A DNA stretch of 56,951 nucleotides from Paratractidigestivibacter sp963605405 (lineage in GTDB: Bacteria; Actinomycetota; Coriobacteriia; Coriobacteriales; Atopobiaceae): positions 1-56,951 of the forward strand of contig CAVCUP010000018.1 in the NCBI GenBank assembly GCA_963605405.1, written 5' to 3'. Position 1 is the first letter of the stretch. Every line of letters starts with the position of its first letter. The notes beneath the pieces were generated by a model. That model saw nothing but the letters and a program-made list of their open reading frames with translations, ran no database searches and was not told the origin of the DNA. Both the position numbers and the translations under genes were made by a program. Below, in pieces: positions 1-8,618 of the stretch.

Positions 1-2
1 TG

Positions 3-527
3 AACGGCGGCATCGAGGAGCCCAAGGAGGGCGAGGAGCGCGTGCTCGTCGCTTCCCCGAAGGTCGCCACCTACGACCTCAAGCCCGAGATGAGCGCTCC
101 TGAGGTCACCGAGAAGCTCGTCGCGGCCATCAACGAGGACCGCGCCGACTTCTACATCGTGAACTTCGCGAACTGCGACATGGTCGGCCACACCGGCGTG
201 TTCGAGGCGGCCGTCAAGGCCGTCGAGGCCACCGACGAGGCCCTCTCCAAGGTCGTTCCCGCCATCCTGGCCAAGGGCGGCTTCGCGCTGATCACCGCCG
301 ACCACGGCAACGCGGACCACATGTTCGACGTCGACGCCGAGGGCGAGAAGCACCCCTTCACCGCCCACACCACCAACCGCGTCCCGTTCATCATCGTGTC
401 CGACAAGGCCAAGCTCACGGGCATCGAGGACGGTCGCCTGTCCGACATCGCCCCGACCATGCTCACCATGGCCGGCCTCGAGCCTTCCGCCGAGATGACG
501 GGCCGCGTGCTCGCCACCGAGGAGTAG
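3..527 (+). CDS. gpmI: 2,3-bisphosphoglycerate-independent phosphoglycerate mutase, C-terminal part
   Basis: This is the C-terminal part of the cofactor-independent phosphoglycerate mutase, which interconverts 3- and 2-phosphoglycerate in glycolysis in the cytoplasm. The gene is cut by the window edge, and the reading frame is open from base 3. Visible metal-site motifs of the alkaline-phosphatase superfamily are NFANCDMVGHTG, TADHGNADH and the HPFTAHTTNRVPF segment, which supplies the late metal-binding His. The C-terminus ends normally (SDIAPTMLTMAGLEPSAEMTGR). A strong terminator follows 30 bases after the stop, so it ends its transcription unit. The identification is secure; the missing N-terminal two thirds cannot be judged. 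Confidence 0.95.
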   Translation, partial: NGGIEEPKEGEERVLVASPKVATYDLKPEMSAPEVTEKLVAAINEDRADFYIVNFANCDMVGHTGVFEAAVKAVEATDEALSKVVPAILAKGGFALITADHGNADHMFDVDAEGEKHPFTAHTTNRVPFIIVSDKAKLTGIEDGRLSDIAPTMLTMAGLEPSAEMTGRVLATEE

Positions 528-558
528 GGCAGAGCAGTTCGGCATTGCTTTACCCAAG

Positions 559-592
559 AAGGCCGCTGTCGGGTTTCCGGCAGCGGCCTTTT
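559..592 (+). terminator. Intrinsic terminator after gpmI
   Basis: A GC-rich hairpin with arms AAGGCCGCTG and CAGCGGCCTT around a 12-base loop runs into a short T tract, directly after the phosphoglycerate mutase stop codon. Confidence 0.85.
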
Positions 593-769
593 CCATGAAG
601 ATGAGGCCTCAAGCAGCTTCATTACAGAGTGAGGGGCAGATAACCGCAAACGTTGCATGGTTGAGCATCTTTGTACATACGAAGAGCTGAGGGGCCTTTA
701 CGTACGGCGGATATCCTTGTTGTGATAGTCTTCTAATTTGTATGAACCGAGCTCTGATTAGGAGTCCTT

Positions 770-1021
770 TTGAACCCGCTGAACATTGTTCTCACCGTGC
801 TTCTCATTCTCTCCGGCGTCCTCACCGTGATTCTCGTGCTTATGCACTCCGGCAAGGGAACCGGTGTCTCCGACATGATCGCGTCTTCCATGTACAACGC
901 CGCATCGGGTTCCGGTATCTGGGAGAAGAACCTCGACCGTCTTACCGTGATCACCACCACTGTCTTCATCGTGTGCGCCATTGTGATGGCCCTCACGTTC
1001 CCCACGGGCACCATCGGCTAG
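770..1021 (+). CDS. secG: Preprotein translocase subunit SecG
   Basis: SecG is the small membrane subunit of the SecYEG protein export channel. The 83-residue protein has the expected two transmembrane segments (about residues 5-25 and 56-77) joined by a loop with the family pattern LMHSGKGTGVSDMIASS. The start is a TTG at 770, preceded by AGGAG at 760-764 with a 5-base gap; no ATG lies in frame nearby. It sits between two terminators and appears to be its own transcription unit downstream of gpmI. The length is typical for the family (about 75-110 residues). Confidence 0.92.
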   Translation: MNPLNIVLTVLLILSGVLTVILVLMHSGKGTGVSDMIASSMYNAASGSGIWEKNLDRLTVITTTVFIVCAIVMALTFPTGTIG

Positions 1022-1076
1022 GCAAGGGGCCTGCGAGACTAAGTCGAGAGAGACTCTTGATTAAATGATTCAACGA

Positions 1077-1106
1077 AGAAGGGCGAACAATTGCCCTTCT
1101 TTTTTG
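1077..1106 (+). terminator. Intrinsic terminator after secG
   Basis: Arms AGAAGGGC (1077-1084) and GCCCTTCT (1093-1100) flank an 8-base loop, followed by six further T bases. Confidence 0.9.
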
Positions 1107-1110
1107 TTTC

Positions 1111-1310
1111 AGTGCTCGCAACGCTGAGGCTGCCTGCGACTACCCGTTTTGTTAAATAACCTGTAACACTTGACGCAACGTCAAAATATGTGCCCATCAA
1201 AGCATTAAAGTACTGTAACTATGTGTAATGGGTTTTCCTATTGCATTCTGTAAACGGGCTCAAGGGGCAAAACGGTTGCCCGGTCCGTGTTTCGCAGGAG
1301 GAGGAATCTT
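1111..1310 (+). promoter_or_regulatory. Upstream region of the opp operon with a short dyad
   Basis: This A+T-richer 200-base stretch must hold the opp promoter. A dyad TTGACG-CAA-CGTCAA lies at 1170-1184, and GTTAAATAAC just before it is also two-fold symmetric. I could not assign -35/-10 boxes with confidence. The dyad is a candidate operator only. Confidence 0.35.
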
Positions 1311-3002
1311 ATGGCTCTGAACACGAACAGCGGCGTTACCCGTCGCAACTTCGTGAAGGGCGGCGTCGCCGCCAGCGCCCTGGCCGCCCTCGCGGCTTGC
1401 GGCAAGAAGTCCGATAGCAGCTCCAGCTCCAGCAGCTCCAGCGCCTCTTCGGACGGTACCGTCAAGTACTACATCTCCAACCCGGACTGCATCGACGCCT
1501 ATAACCTCAACGAGGACCAGGGCACTCAGGTCGGTTATCTGCTCTTCGACGCTCTCACCAGCTTCGACTTCGACAAGAACGAGCTCGTCCCCAAGGCCGC
1601 CGCTTCCTGGGAGGCCAACGACGACGCCACTGAGTTCACCTTCCACCTCAACGAGGGCATGAAGTTCCACAACGGCGAGGACGTTGACGCCGAGTCCTTC
1701 GTCCGCGGCTGGACCCGTGTCGTCAACCCGTCCTACGGCCACACCAACGCCGGCGTTCTCGACTATCACCTGGCTCTCGTCGAGGGCTATGACGAGGCCC
1801 TCGCCGACACCACCGGCAAGGTCATGCTGTCCGGCTGCACCGCCAAGGACTCCCTGACCTTCGTGGTCAAGCTGACCGCCTCCTATGCCGACTTCCCCTA
1901 CGTCGCGGCTCACCCGGCCCTCGGTCCGGCCCCCAAGGTCGTCGAGGAGACCGACAAGCTCGACGAGTTCTACCTCGCCCCGATCGGCAACGGCCCCTTC
2001 CAGATGGACGGCTCCTGGGTCGACGGCCAGTACATCAACCTGAAGTCCTTCGAGGACTACTACGGCGACAAGCCCGAGATCACCAACGTCCAGTTCAACA
2101 TCCAGAAGGACGTCGAGACCGCTTACCGCGAGTTCACCGCCGGCAACTACGATGTGGCCGAGGTCCCGCCCGCGTCCATCACCGACGCCATCTCCACTTA
2201 CGGCGAGGCTGAGGACGGCTACACCGCCACCCCGGGCAAGCAGGTTCTTACCGGTGCCGAGGTCTCCGTCTACTACATCAACCTCAACACCACCGACGAG
2301 GTCCTGAAGGACGTCAACCTGCGTCGCGCCATGTCGCTCGCCATCAACCGCCAGGCCATCTGCGACACGCTCTACAACGGCATCCGCACCCCGGCCGACG
2401 ACATCCTCCCGCCGAAGATCCTCGGTTACAAGGAGGGCGCGTGGAAGTACTCCAAGTACGATAAGGACGCCGCCGTCGCCCTTCTCGACGAGTACTACCC
2501 GGCCGACGCCTCTGGCTCCCGCGGCATCTCCATCACCCTCTCCTACAACCCCGAGGGCGGCCACAAGGAGATCATGGAGATGGTCCAGGCCGACCTCAAG
2601 GCCGTGGGCATCGACGCCACCGCCGACACCCGCGAGTGGAAGGCCATTCTCGCCGACTACCGTAGCGGCAACACCCAGGCCGGCCGCCTTGGCTGGACTG
2701 CCGACTACCCGATCGCGGACAACTTCCTGTACTCCCTGTTCATCTCCACGGCCATCGGCGGCGACAACTGCTCGATGTTCTCCGACCCCGAGGTCGACGA
2801 GATGCTCAACAAGGCCCGCACGACCGTCGACGACGCCGAGCGCGTGAAGCTGCTCCAGGAGGTCGACGCAAAGATCGGCGAGGCCTGCCCGGTCATCCCG
2901 GTTATGTACTACGCCCACGAGGTCGTTGCCTCCAAGAAGTTCGCGTCGTTCAATTTCGACGCCGGTCGCCGCAACCACCTCGCCGAAGCCAAGCTTGCCT
3001 AG
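1311..3002 (+). CDS. oppA: Oligopeptide ABC transporter substrate-binding lipoprotein
   Basis: This is an extracellular SBP family 5 protein that captures peptides for the OppBCDF importer encoded next. The 563-residue product begins with a twin-arginine-like TRRNFVKGG segment and a lipobox LAAC, followed by a Ser-rich linker, so it is likely a Tat-exported lipoprotein. Family-5 patterns are present, for example FTFHLNEGMKFHNGEDVDAESFVRGW and AIGNGPFQMDGSW-like text near residue 225. The ATG at 1311 was chosen because AGGAGGAGG lies 7 bases upstream; an in-frame ATG at 1287 has no ribosome site. It leads a five-gene operon and is separated from oppB by a hairpin, which often sets higher levels for the binding protein. 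Substrate specificity is inferred. Confidence 0.9.
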   Translation: MALNTNSGVTRRNFVKGGVAASALAALAACGKKSDSSSSSSSSSASSDGTVKYYISNPDCIDAYNLNEDQGTQVGYLLFDALTSFDFDKNELVPKAAASWEANDDATEFTFHLNEGMKFHNGEDVDAESFVRGWTRVVNPSYGHTNAGVLDYHLALVEGYDEALADTTGKVMLSGCTAKDSLTFVVKLTASYADFPYVAAHPALGPAPKVVEETDKLDEFYLAPIGNGPFQMDGSWVDGQYINLKSFEDYYGDKPEITNVQFNIQKDVETAYREFTAGNYDVAEVPPASITDAISTYGEAEDGYTATPGKQVLTGAEVSVYYINLNTTDEVLKDVNLRRAMSLAINRQAICDTLYNGIRTPADDILPPKILGYKEGAWKYSKYDKDAAVALLDEYYPADASGSRGISITLSYNPEGGHKEIMEMVQADLKAVGIDATADTREWKAILADYRSGNTQAGRLGWTADYPIADNFLYSLFISTAIGGDNCSMFSDPEVDEMLNKARTTVDDAERVKLLQEVDAKIGEACPVIPVMYYAHEVVASKKFASFNFDAGRRNHLAEAKLA

Positions 3003-3030
3003 CTTGAGGCCGGTTGGCGCATAGAAATCG

Positions 3031-3075
3031 AGAGGGGCGAAGTCGCCTGGGAGCGCTTCGCCCCTCTTCCCGTTT
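3031..3075 (+). terminator. Hairpin between oppA and oppB, possible partial terminator
   Basis: A perfect 12-bp stem (AGAGGGGCGAAG at 3031-3042, CTTCGCCCCTCT at 3056-3067) is followed by a weak T-rich stretch. It probably attenuates transcription or stabilises the oppA message rather than fully stopping it, because the downstream genes complete the transporter. Confidence 0.6.
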
Positions 3076-3169
3076 TAATCGGTGCCGTTAAGCGACGATT
3101 CAGATTCGCCGGCGCCAGGGGCGCTCCGACGTCCCGATATGTCCGTTAAGCCAAGTAGGGGAGTCCCAT

Positions 3170-4207
3170 ATGGGCAAGTACATCCTGAAGCGTGTTCTTC
3201 AGTTCATCCCCGTCTTCCTCGGCGTCACCATCATCATGTTCCTCCTGCAGAACGTGGTTCCGGGCGACCCGATCAAGCTCATCGCCGGCGATAAGGCGCT
3301 GAGCCCGGAGACGGAGATCGCCATCAAGGCGCAGCACGGCCTCATCATCACCGATGACGACGGCAACCCGGTCTACGACGAGAACGGCGAGGTCATCGCG
3401 ACGCCGCTCCCGCAGCAGTACGTGACCTATCTCACGGGCCTTCTCCAGGGCGACCTGGGCACCTCGTACAAGAAGTCGATGCCCGTGGCCGACATCCTGG
3501 CGCAGAAGTACCCGTATACCGTCAAGCTCGCGGTCGTTGCCATCTGCTTGGAGGCCATTGTCGGCATCGGCGCGGGCCTCATCTCTGCCATCAAGCGGTA
3601 TTCCTTCTGGGATGTGCTCGTCACTCTCTTTACCTCTGTCATGGTCGCCATGCCCGCGTTCTGGCTGGGCATGATTTTGCAGCTGATCTTCGGCATCTGG
3701 CTCAAGGAGGCCACAGGCGAGGGTTTCTATCTGCCCATCTCCGGAGCGGGCGGCATCAACGGCGAGTTCCAGGACTGGGTCTACTACATTCTTCCCGCCG
3801 TTACCCTGGCCTCCGTGTCCACGGCCTATACCGCCCGCATCATGCGCTCGCAGCTGCTTGAGGTCATGAACCAGGACTACATCCGCACCGCGCGCGCCAA
3901 GGGCCTCTCTCGCCGCGACGTCATCTGGCACCACGCCCTTAAAAACGCCATGATCCCTGTCGTCACCTACATCGGCATCGACTTCGGCTCCATGCTCGCC
4001 GGCGCCATCCTTACCGAGACCGTCTTCAACTGGCCCGGCGTCGGCAACGAGATCTACAACGCCATCAGCCAGCGAGACTGGCCCATCGTCATGGGCGGCG
4101 TCACGATCATCGTCGTGGTGGTCATGGTCATCAACCTTCTCGTCGACGTGAGCTACGCGTTCCTGGACCCCAGGATTCGCTTCGGCACGTCCAAGTCCGA
4201 GAACTAG
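3170..4207 (+). CDS. oppB: Oligopeptide ABC transporter permease OppB
   Basis: OppB is an inner-membrane channel subunit of the peptide importer. The 345-residue protein has the N-terminal YILKRVLQFIPVFLGVTIIMFLL membrane segment typical of OppB/DppB, about six membrane spans, and a C-terminal EAA loop (DYIRTARAKGLSRRDVIWHHALKNA) that contacts the ATPases. An insertion around residues 55-75 (TDDDGNPVYDENGEV) lengthens the first periplasmic loop relative to short family members. The ATG at 3170 follows AGGGGAG. It is third-party independent in function only together with oppC, oppD and oppF, which follow closely. Confidence 0.93.
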   Translation: MGKYILKRVLQFIPVFLGVTIIMFLLQNVVPGDPIKLIAGDKALSPETEIAIKAQHGLIITDDDGNPVYDENGEVIATPLPQQYVTYLTGLLQGDLGTSYKKSMPVADILAQKYPYTVKLAVVAICLEAIVGIGAGLISAIKRYSFWDVLVTLFTSVMVAMPAFWLGMILQLIFGIWLKEATGEGFYLPISGAGGINGEFQDWVYYILPAVTLASVSTAYTARIMRSQLLEVMNQDYIRTARAKGLSRRDVIWHHALKNAMIPVVTYIGIDFGSMLAGAILTETVFNWPGVGNEIYNAISQRDWPIVMGGVTIIVVVVMVINLLVDVSYAFLDPRIRFGTSKSEN

Positions 4208-4219
4208 GAGGTGCGTAGC

Positions 4220-5173
4220 ATGAGTGAAGAGAAGAAGAACGGCGGTTCCCTCGATTCCGAGGAGACCACCGCGCCCGAGGGCCAGAAGGCGACCAAGCCG
4301 GCCGAGGCCCGAACCCTTTGGAGCGACGCTTGGAAGCGCCTGCGCCGCAATAAGCTCGCCATGGTCGGTCTCGTGTGGATCATTGCCATGATTCTCGTGG
4401 CCGTGACGGCCGACCTCTGGGCCCCGCAGTGGCTGGGCTCGCCTACCGAGACCGACACCACGATGTCCGCCCAGCTCTCCAAGCTTCCCCCCTCGCCTGA
4501 GCACCCCTTCGGCACCGACTCGCTCGGTCGCGACGTGCTTGTCCGCGTCATCTACGGCGCCCGCGTCTCCCTCACGGTCGGCGTGCTCGCCACCGCGATC
4601 TCCACGATGATCGGCCTGGTGATGGGAGCCCTCGCCGCGTACTACGGCGGCATCTGGGACACCATCATCATGCGACTGGCCGACGTGTTCCTTGCGTTCC
4701 CGTACACGCTGTTCGTCATCGTGCTTCTCGCCGTGCTCGGCCAGGGCATCACGAACGTCTTCATCGCGATCGGCATCCTCGGCTGGCCGTCGATCGCCCG
4801 CGTGTTCCGAAGCGCGATCCTCACCGTCAAGGAGAACGACTACGTCGATGCCGCCCGTGCAATGGGCGCCTCCGACCTGCGCATCATCGCCCGTCACATC
4901 TTCCCGAACTCCGTCGCGTCCATCGTTGTCTACGCCACGATGAACATCGGCGGCGCCATCCTCACCGAGGCGGCGCTCTCGTACTTGGGAATGGGCGTCA
5001 CCCCGCCGAACCCCTCCTGGGGCATCATGATCCAGGACGGCCAGAAGTACCTCGCCACCCAGCCCTGGCTCATGATCATGCCGGGCATCGCCATTCTGCT
5101 CACGGTCCTCGCGTTCACCCTCCTCGGCGACGGCCTGCGCGATGCCCTTGACGTCAAGATGAAGGATGCGTGA
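4220..5173 (+). CDS. oppC: Oligopeptide ABC transporter permease OppC
   Basis: This is the second channel subunit of the Opp importer. The 317-residue protein has a charged cytoplasmic N-terminus, a first membrane span near residues 45-65, the family motif HPFGTDSLGRDVLVRVIYGARVSL, and the EAA loop DYVDAARAMGASDLRIIARHIFPN. The start was set at the ATG at 4220, 7 bases after GGAGGTG. A GTG at 4211 is in frame but overlaps the ribosome site. The gene begins 12 bases after oppB. Confidence 0.93.
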   Translation: MSEEKKNGGSLDSEETTAPEGQKATKPAEARTLWSDAWKRLRRNKLAMVGLVWIIAMILVAVTADLWAPQWLGSPTETDTTMSAQLSKLPPSPEHPFGTDSLGRDVLVRVIYGARVSLTVGVLATAISTMIGLVMGALAAYYGGIWDTIIMRLADVFLAFPYTLFVIVLLAVLGQGITNVFIAIGILGWPSIARVFRSAILTVKENDYVDAARAMGASDLRIIARHIFPNSVASIVVYATMNIGGAILTEAALSYLGMGVTPPNPSWGIMIQDGQKYLATQPWLMIMPGIAILLTVLAFTLLGDGLRDALDVKMKDA

Positions 5174-5179
5174 TAGACG

Positions 5180-6277
<1,098 letters not shown>

Positions 6278-7303
6278 ATGACCGAGAGCCGTACCCCGCT
6301 GCTTTCTGTCCAGCATCTTTGTAAGGAGTTCCCCGTCGAGTCCGGCGTCTTCGGTAAGCGCTTCTCCAAGAAGAGCGTCCACGCCGTCAACGACGTCTCC
6401 TTCGACATCTATCCCGGCGAGACCTTCGGCCTCGTCGGCGAGTCCGGCTGCGGCAAGTCCACCACGGGTCGCTGCATCATGCGCCTCACGAACCCGACGA
6501 GCGGCACCGTTCTTTTCGAGGGCAAGGACATCGCGAAGATGTCCAAGAAGGAGCTCAAGGAGATGCGCCGCAACATGCAGTTCATCTTCCAAGACCCCTA
6601 CGCCTCGCTCAACCCCCGCATGACCATCGGCGAGATCGTCTCCGAGCCGCTGATCATCCACGGCGTCATGAACGACAGCGCCGAGCGCGTGAAGTATGTG
6701 CGCGAGCTGCTCGATATGGTCGGCCTGAACCCCGAGCACATCAACCGCTACCCGCACGAGTTCTCCGGCGGCCAGCGCCAGCGCGTCGGCATCGCCCGCG
6801 CCTTCGCCCTGAAGCCGAAGCTGATCATCTGCGACGAGCCTGTCTCGGCGCTCGACGTCTCCATTCAGGCGCAGGTCCTGAACCTGCTGAACGACCTCCA
6901 GAAGGAGACGGGCACGGCGTATCTCTTCATCGCTCACGACCTCTCCGTCGTCCAGCACATCTCCGACAACATCGGCGTCATGTACCTGGGCAACATGATG
7001 GAGTACGCCGACTGGCAGAAGCTCTACGATGAGCCGCACCACCCCTATACCCAGTCGCTTCTCTCTGCTGTCCCCGTGCCCGACCCGGATGTCCAGACCT
7101 CGCGTAAGCGCATCATTCTCGCGGGCGATCCGCCCTCGCCGATCGACGCGCCTTCCGGCTGCTGCTTCCACACGCGCTGCCCGATGGCCTGCGACAAGTG
7201 CGCAGCCGAGCGCCCGGAGTTCAAAGAGGTCGCCGCCGGTCACTTCTGCGCCTGCCACTTCGCGGCGCCGAACCCGATCAAGGAGTCCTCGATCGAGCTT
7301 TAG
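6278..7303 (+). CDS. oppF: Oligopeptide ABC transporter ATP-binding protein OppF
   Basis: OppF is the partner ATPase of OppD. The 341-residue protein contains Walker A GESGCGKST, the Q-loop FQDPYASLNP, signature FSGGQRQRVGIARAF, Walker B LIICDEPVSALD and the switch AHDLS. The C-terminal domain again has a Cys cluster (CCFHTRCPMACDKC). The ATG follows the oppD TAA directly and is preceded by GGGAGGGGAGG. It is the last gene of the operon; a long hairpin lies about 50 bases downstream. Confidence 0.94.
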   Translation: MTESRTPLLSVQHLCKEFPVESGVFGKRFSKKSVHAVNDVSFDIYPGETFGLVGESGCGKSTTGRCIMRLTNPTSGTVLFEGKDIAKMSKKELKEMRRNMQFIFQDPYASLNPRMTIGEIVSEPLIIHGVMNDSAERVKYVRELLDMVGLNPEHINRYPHEFSGGQRQRVGIARAFALKPKLIICDEPVSALDVSIQAQVLNLLNDLQKETGTAYLFIAHDLSVVQHISDNIGVMYLGNMMEYADWQKLYDEPHHPYTQSLLSAVPVPDPDVQTSRKRIILAGDPPSPIDAPSGCCFHTRCPMACDKCAAERPEFKEVAAGHFCACHFAAPNPIKESSIEL

Positions 7304-7351
7304 GCCCCGCTCGTGCGAGTATCTCGTAGGCTCTTCATAGAGAACGCCTGA

Positions 7352-7424
7352 AGGACAGGCGCTTTCCCGCAAAAGTCGCGTTAGGCGCGCCGTTCGGGGG
7401 AGCGCCTGTCCTCTTCTGTTTCCT
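7352..7424 (+). terminator. Terminator-like hairpin after the opp operon
   Basis: Arms AGGACAGGCGCT (7352-7363) and AGCGCCTGTCCT (7401-7412) are perfectly complementary, with a 37-base structured loop, followed by CTTCTGTTTCC. The loop is long for a classic terminator. Confidence 0.65.
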
Positions 7425-7623
7425 TGGGTGCGTATAGTTGGGTTGACTCGGGCATCTGGCGGGCGTTTTGCGGCCTTTTGGGCAAGATATTCTTGAGGGC
7501 AATTATGGGCCGTTTGATTGCTCACAGCGTATCTACCTGGGAAAACGATGACTCTAAATCTTAGGCAAAGGAGCAGCATAGGAAAAAATTCTCGCCAAGG
7601 CCAAAATTTTTTGAGATTTGGGG
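7425..7623. other. Intergenic stretch between opp and tRNA-Leu
   Basis: No convincing gene is seen here. The second half is A+T-richer (AAAAAATTCTC, AAAATTTTTTGAG) and leads into the tRNA promoter, where it could act as an UP-like element. A GTGCGTATAGTTG sequence near 7429 resembles a -10 box but has no gene after it. Confidence 0.4.
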
Positions 7624-7653
7624 TTGCACTGAGCTTGAAGAGGATGCTATATT
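7624..7653 (+). promoter_or_regulatory. Promoter of tRNA-Leu
   Basis: TTGCAC (7624-7629) and TATATT (7648-7653) are separated by 18 bases and lie 30 bases before the tRNA. The sequence after the -10 box (TTACTTCTCGCG) recurs at the tRNA-Gly promoter. Confidence 0.75.
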
Positions 7654-7682
7654 ACTTCTCGCGCGCAAGCGCAACCAAGCAA

Positions 7683-7771
7683 GTCGGAGTGGCGGAATTG
7701 GCAGACGCGCTAGCTTGAGGTGCTAGTGACTGTTAAAGGTCGTGCGGGTTCAAGTCCCGCCTCCGACACCA
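7683..7771 (+). tRNA. tRNA-Leu (anticodon GAG)
   Basis: The acceptor arms GTCGGAG and CTCCGAC pair, followed by A and an encoded CCA (7769-7771). The anticodon stem CTAGC/GCTAG encloses the loop TTGAGGT, giving anticodon GAG. The long variable arm (TGACTGTTAAAGGTCGT region) is typical of class II leucine tRNAs, and the T arm GCGGG-TTCAAGT-CCCGC is intact. The RNA reads CUC and CUU codons. Confidence 0.96.
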
Positions 7772-7778
7772 AAAGTTC

Positions 7779-7808
7779 AGAGGGTCTCTTCGGAGGCCCT
7801 CTTTTCTT
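7779..7808 (+). terminator. Terminator of tRNA-Leu
   Basis: AGAGGGTCTC, a TTCG tetraloop and GAGGCCCTCT form a stem with one mismatch, followed by TTTTCTT. Confidence 0.88.
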
Positions 7809-8063
7809 GTCTAAAGACAAGGTGTGCATACGGCCTTAAACGGAGAAGCTGACGGGGCCTGATTCAAGGAATCCGCAGGACTTCCTGCCGAATAGGGCAT
7901 TTACCGTCGTGGGCCCTTTCTCCGCCGTATGTCCTGCGGCAGGGGCGCTTCTCACCATTCGTCCCAGAGTCGATGGCGCATGCCGGCGCCCCAATGTCGG
8001 CGCCCCGATGCCGACGGCTTCCTTTCTTTCTCGATGGTTAATGAATGTAACGCGCGTGCGAAA

Positions 8064-8089
8064 ACGGCGAAACCCCGGGGTTTCGCCGT
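8064..8089. promoter_or_regulatory. 26-base perfect palindrome upstream of the ACT-domain gene
   Basis: ACGGCGAAACCCC (8064-8076) is followed immediately by its exact reverse complement (8077-8089), centred on CCCCGGGG. No T tract follows on either strand, so it is not an obvious terminator. It lies 58 bases before the ACT gene start and within the likely promoter zone (TAGCAT and CTATATG near 8115-8125). It is a candidate operator or message-5'-end hairpin. The rest of the 7809-8147 gap holds no supported gene. Confidence 0.6.
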
Positions 8090-8147
8090 GAATCGGGCAG
8101 GCGTGCGCGGGCATAGCATCTATATGTCCACGTGAAGGGAGAGCCAA

Positions 8148-8570
8148 ATGATCGATCAACTCACGGTCTGCCTGCCCGACGGCCCCGGCAAGCTTGCCGG
8201 GCTTTGCCATGTACTCGGAGAGAACGGCGTTCAGATTCACGCCCTTATGGTCGCTGAGACCGTGGACTTCGGCATTATCCGTGTGATCTGCGACCGCCCC
8301 CGCACTACTGCGGCCATGCTTCGCGAGAGGGGCTTCAACGCGATGTGCGCCCGTGTCGTGGCGGCGGAGGTGGATAACGTTCCCGGCGCGCTCGGGCGCC
8401 TGCTCGACCGCCTCGCCTCGAGCGACCTTAACGTCGAATACGCCTACACTTGTTCTGTGGACGAGCGGACGGTCGACGTGATCAAGGTCACCGGCGAGCC
8501 GCTCGAGATCAAGCTGCGCGAGAGCGGCCTCAGGTTCCTCGAGGCCTCGGATCTCTACGCGGTCGACTAA
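8148..8570 (+). CDS. Tandem ACT-domain protein
   Basis: This 140-residue protein consists of two ACT domains (about residues 1-65 and 68-136) and nothing else. ACT domains bind small ligands, usually amino acids, and regulate enzymes or transcription. The first domain has the pattern LTVCLPDGPGKLAGLCHVLGENGVQIHAL, and the second VDNVPGALGRLLDRLASSDLNVEYAYT. Stand-alone ACT proteins of this type are common in Coriobacteriia and Clostridia but their ligand is mostly unknown. GGGAG 9 bases before the ATG supports the start. The gene ends 48 bases before the phosphatase gene and is probably cotranscribed with it, which hints at ligand sensing in the same pathway; that link is inference. Confidence 0.88.
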   Translation: MIDQLTVCLPDGPGKLAGLCHVLGENGVQIHALMVAETVDFGIIRVICDRPRTTAAMLRERGFNAMCARVVAAEVDNVPGALGRLLDRLASSDLNVEYAYTCSVDERTVDVIKVTGEPLEIKLRESGLRFLEASDLYAVD

Positions 8571-8618
8571 GCGGCCGTGCCGGGCCCCTCTCGCCGCCGG
8601 GACGAAGGGACCTCGCGC

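Noticed and set aside
1260..2978. Long minus-strand open frame opposite oppA (and similar long frames opposite oppB-oppF, the surface gene, cydDC and leuA)
   Set aside because: These are antisense shadows produced by strong G/C third-position bias; their protein composition is low-complexity and they oppose well-identified genes.
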